Source: Clostridia bacterium (GTDB lineage: Bacteria > Bacillota > Clostridia > Christensenellales > Aristaeellaceae). Taken from it: 8,784 bases of DNA. Below are positions 6,983-8,784 of this stretch, piece after piece. A model generated the notes under the pieces. It was not told the origin of the DNA. It saw nothing but the letters and a program-made list of their open reading frames with translations, and searched no databases. The position numbers and the translations under genes are program-made. Each line of letters starts with the position of its first letter. Positions within the stretch are counted from its first letter, which is position 1. The DNA lies in the NCBI GenBank assembly GCA_017551645.1, contig JAFZLE010000320.1:1-8784 (forward strand), given 5' to 3'.

Positions 6983-7113
6983 ACGGTGAGACGCTTGCGG
7001 CCGCGCTCACGGCGGCGGTTGAGCACGTTCCTGCCGGCCTTGGTCTTCATACGGGCGCGGAAGCCGTGCACCTTGTTGCGCTGGCGTTTCTTGGGCTGAT
7101 AGGTTCTGAGCAT
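6979..7113 (-). CDS. rpmH: 50S ribosomal protein L34
   Basis: The gene encodes 44 residues read directly from the minus strand: [18 protein letters not shown] at the start, then [17 protein letters not shown] and a basic tail ending RKRLTV. This is a full-length, canonical bacterial L34, a small protein bound to 23S rRNA. The ATG has AAAGGAAG about seven bases upstream. It is the first gene of the rpmH-rnpA-yidD-yidC-jag operon, so ribosome assembly, tRNA processing and membrane insertion genes share one transcript. Confidence 0.97.
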   Translation of the reverse strand: MLRTYQPKKRQRNKVHGFRARMKTKAGRNVLNRRRERGRKRLTV

Positions 7114-7241
7114 GGTTATACTTCCTTTCTTCAATGAGTTCGCGGCAATTCGTTGGCCGCCGCCGGTATGGTTTTTTCCGGCGTTTTATGTATCACGCGG
7201 AGCGAGCCGAAATGTCTCCGCGCAAGCACATCAATAGGCAG
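7114..7241 (-). promoter_or_regulatory. Structured 5' leader of rpmH
   Basis: If transcription starts near 7241, the leader is about 128 bases. It can form three local hairpins: 7196-7222 (7-bp stem CGCGGAG/CTCCGCG), 7161-7183 (6-bp CGCCGG/CCGGCG) and 7142-7160 (5-bp GCGGC/GCCGC). The last two abut and could compete with alternative pairings of the GGCGGCGGCC segment. No T-run follows any of them, so they are not terminators. Whether the leader regulates anything is unknown, and it matches no riboswitch I recognise. Confidence 0.4.
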
Positions 7242-7247
7242 TATGTC

Positions 7248-7276
7248 ATTTTACATAAAAACGGGCGGCTTGTCAA
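7248..7276 (-). promoter_or_regulatory. Sigma-A-type promoter of the rpmH operon
   Basis: On the minus strand, a perfect TTGACA (7276-7271) and TAAAAT (7253-7248) are separated by exactly 17 bases. Predicted start is near 7241. The -35 lies in the loop of the upstream kinase terminator and the spacer contains its T-run. Confidence 0.8.
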
Positions 7277-7283
7277 CCGCCCG
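7257..7283 (-). terminator. Intrinsic terminator of the PfkB kinase gene
   Basis: A 7-bp GC stem (CGGGCGG at 7262-7268 paired with CCGCCCG at 7277-7283) with an 8-base loop is followed on the minus strand by TTTTT (7261-7257). It starts about 35 bases after the kinase stop, in the expected orientation. Confidence 0.85.
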
Positions 7284-7317
7284 CGCGTTAATTTATAGAA
7301 TACTTGGACCTGACAGA

Positions 7318-8238
7318 TCAGTCGCCCAGCAGCCCCGCGCAGCCCTCCGGGCACGCGCTTTCGCTGGTAGATATGACCCTGGCGGCCACCTGTGTGCCCA
7401 GAAGGCACGCCCTGTATATGCCCAGCCCGCGGCTTATCGTCATGACCGCCGCCGAGAAGAACGCGTCTCCCGCGCCCGTGGTGTCCACGACTTCGCACTG
7501 GGCGGGCGGCATAACTCCGCTTTCGCCCGTGGAGAAGTCCGCGTAGACCGCGCCTTTGGCGCCCATGGTCACTATGATCGCTTTCAGGCCGAGGCTCTGC
7601 CCCGCCGCCCATACAAGGGTCTGCGCGTCATTGGGCTCAAGCGCTCTGATGTCCGCGCCGAGCAGCCTGCCCGCCTCGATCACGTTCATTATCACACAGC
7701 GCGTCCTGGCGAGCAGTTCCTTTTTCGCCAGCATCACGCTCATATTCCCCACTATGCAGTACAGGTCTTTCCCGTGTTTTTCCGCCAGCGCCACGGTTTT
7801 TTCCGCGATCGCCTCGCTGGTGTCGAATTCCGCCACGACCGCGTCGCAGGCTCCGAACAGCCTGTCCCCGTCGGAATCCAGCTTGTTCTCGATAGGCGCC
7901 ACGTCCGGCATTTTGCTTACGGAGCCCGCCAGATCGCCCTTTTCGTTGAATACCGCCAGCCACATGCCCGTGCCGCCGTCGGGCACGCTTATGGCTTCGG
8001 ACATGTCAACTCCCGCCTCTTCGAGTCTGGCCTTTATGTCGTGGCCCAGGGGAGTCCGGTCCACGGGCAGCGGAAAAACGACATCGCAGCCCAGCCGCGC
8101 CAGATCCTCCGCCACGTTCCTTGCCACGCCGCCGTGGGTCAGTTTGACGCTGCCCTTGTTGGTGCCCACGGGATCGTATCGTCCGAACGGAAAGCCCTTT
8201 ACATCCGTAAACGCAACGCCCAATACAAGTACACGCAT
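7318..8238 (-). CDS. PfkB-family (ribokinase-like) carbohydrate or nucleoside kinase
   Basis: This 306-residue cytoplasmic small-molecule kinase transfers phosphate from ATP to a sugar or nucleoside hydroxyl. Visible motifs are GGVARN at 36-41 (substrate side), the N185-x2-E188 motif, VTMGAKGAVY near 223-232, and DTTGAGDAFF with the GAGD anion hole at 255-258 and catalytic base Asp258. The N-terminal GGV-RN-AE-LARLG pattern recalls pseudouridine kinase PsuK. However, the usual PsuK DPVS motif is replaced by GNMS (about 164-167), and the end (TSESACPE) resembles a clostridial kinase group of unassigned substrate. No psuG-like partner is in view. The ATG has GGAG seven bases upstream. Transcription starts from its own promoter and ends before rpmH, so it is a single-gene unit. 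The family call is firm; the substrate is not. Confidence 0.9.
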   Translation of the reverse strand: MRVLVLGVAFTDVKGFPFGRYDPVGTNKGSVKLTHGGVARNVAEDLARLGCDVVFPLPVDRTPLGHDIKARLEEAGVDMSEAISVPDGGTGMWLAVFNEKGDLAGSVSKMPDVAPIENKLDSDGDRLFGACDAVVAEFDTSEAIAEKTVALAEKHGKDLYCIVGNMSVMLAKKELLARTRCVIMNVIEAGRLLGADIRALEPNDAQTLVWAAGQSLGLKAIIVTMGAKGAVYADFSTGESGVMPPAQCEVVDTTGAGDAFFSAAVMTISRGLGIYRACLLGTQVAARVISTSESACPEGCAGLLGD

Positions 8239-8268
8239 AAGCCCGCTCCGCCTTCTGTGCTTTTGCAG

Positions 8269-8298
8269 ATTATATCATAACGGCATGGGGTTATACAA
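8269..8298 (-). promoter_or_regulatory. Extended -10 promoter of the kinase gene
   Basis: The minus strand reads TGATATAAT at 8277-8269, an exact extended -10, with a partial -35 (TTGTAT, 8298-8293, 18-base spacing). The start would be near 8262, about 24 bases before the kinase ATG. A near-palindrome, GGTTATACAACC (8289-8300), overlaps the -35. Confidence 0.6.
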
Positions 8299-8339
8299 CC
8301 TTACAGATGATGAAATTATGAATTTATGCCGCGCGATCC

Positions 8340-8368
8340 TTGCATATTAGCCAGTTTCGTGATATAAT
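8340..8368 (+). promoter_or_regulatory. Extended -10 promoter of the secreted LRR gene
   Basis: TGATATAAT at 8360-8368 is an exact extended -10, with TTGCAT (8340-8345) at 17-base spacing as a partial -35. The start would be near 8375, about 20 bases before the ATG. It is divergent from the kinase promoter in the same 156-base gap. Confidence 0.65.
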
Positions 8369-8394
8369 AATGTTGGTTTAGTGTGGAGGTTTGT

Positions 8395-8784
8395 ATGCGC
8401 CTTACTAAAAGGATACTGTGTCTTGCCCTGGCTCTGGCGCTTGCGCTGTACGGCGCGGCCTTTGCGGAAGTGTTCTCGCTTCCCCAGGGGCTTCAGCGCA
8501 TCGAGGCGGACGCTTTCAGCGAAGTCGACTTCCCCGACGGAGTGTTCGTTCCGTCGGGCGTAAGCTATATCGGCTCCGGGGCGCTGGGAAGCAACACAGT
8601 GTGGGGGTTCTCCGGTTCATATGCCGAAGAGTTCGCCCAGAGCGAGGGGCTCGCGTTTTACCCGGTAGACGTCACCGGGCTGGCCCTGTCCGCTCCCGGC
8701 GCTGTTTCCCCCTGCCGTCCGTTTACGGTGAACGCCTCCTGTGACAGCCTGCTGCCGGTAAACTACACGCTGGATATCGTGCTG
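8395..8784 (+). CDS. Secreted BspA-like leucine-rich repeat protein, 3' end outside window
   Basis: The 130 codons from ATG at 8395 are open to the right edge. The start has TGGAGG five bases upstream. Residues 1-24 are a classical signal peptide: a basic start (RLTKR), a Leu/Ala core, and AAFA before the likely cut at Glu25. Residues about 28-65 fit the LRR_5/BspA pattern (LPQGLQRIEADAF, then VPSGVSYIGSGALG). The typical capping phrase follows (WGFSGSYAEEFAQSEGLAFY, 70-89). From about 92 the sequence changes to an Ig-like or carbohydrate-binding style beta segment with Cys107 and Cys116. Such proteins sit at the surface or are secreted and often take part in adhesion. Only one or two repeats are present, few for the family. 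Function is unproven. Confidence 0.85.
   Translation, partial: MRLTKRILCLALALALALYGAAFAEVFSLPQGLQRIEADAFSEVDFPDGVFVPSGVSYIGSGALGSNTVWGFSGSYAEEFAQSEGLAFYPVDVTGLALSAPGAVSPCRPFTVNASCDSLLPVNYTLDIVL

Noticed and set aside
6970..6990. DnaA-box-like TTATCACAC near the rpmH end
   Set aside because: It is a poor match to TTATCCACA, it is single, and it lies within the rpmH/rnpA overlap.
7153..8280. Long + strand open frame antisense to the PfkB kinase
   Set aside because: The minus strand carries intact kinase motifs. The + frame is rich in Arg/His/Ala with no recognisable domain, and crosses a terminator and promoter.
8289..8300. Near-palindrome GGTTATACAACC over the kinase -35, and a CGGCAT/ATGCCG inverted repeat (8281-8286, 8326-8331) as operators
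   Set aside because: The arms are only 4 and 6 bases long and could occur by chance. No regulator gene is nearby.

Overview
The window looks like a GC-rich Firmicutes (Clostridia-type) chromosome, probably from a gut or rumen anaerobe. The main reason is the Gram-positive gene order rpmH-rnpA-yidD-yidC-jag. Supporting signs are strong AGGAGG-type ribosome binding sites, GTG/TTG starts, a clostridial-type PfkB kinase and a secreted BspA-like leucine-rich repeat protein. A placement near Christensenellales-type lineages is only a guess.

Layout from right to left, the main direction of transcription. A secreted LRR protein starts at 8395 on the + strand and runs off the window. It is divergent from a PfkB-family kinase (8238-7318, -). 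The kinase ends at a compact intrinsic terminator whose loop holds a perfect TTGACA, which appears to be the -35 box of the next operon. That operon (about 7241 to 4239, -) is rpmH, rnpA, yidD, yidC, jag. All four of its gene junctions overlap, and it ends at a hairpin terminator. It encodes ribosomal protein L34, the RNase P protein subunit, the membrane-insertion factors YidD and YidC, and the RNA-binding protein Jag/KhpB.

A second minus-strand operon starts from an extended -10 promoter near 4110. Its first gene encodes a 1,098-residue membrane-anchored coiled-coil protein of unknown function. The protein has two different 14-residue repeat arrays and a C-terminal beta-rich domain. It is followed 15 bases later by a small Tic20/DUF4870-like membrane protein, and 15 bases after that by a zinc-ribbon membrane protein cut by the left edge. 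These three genes look like an undescribed envelope-associated unit and are the least explained part of the window.

No mobile elements, tRNA, rRNA or CRISPR were seen, and no DnaA-box cluster was seen. The rpmH operon is therefore not visibly next to dnaA/oriC here, and mnmE-mnmG do not follow jag.
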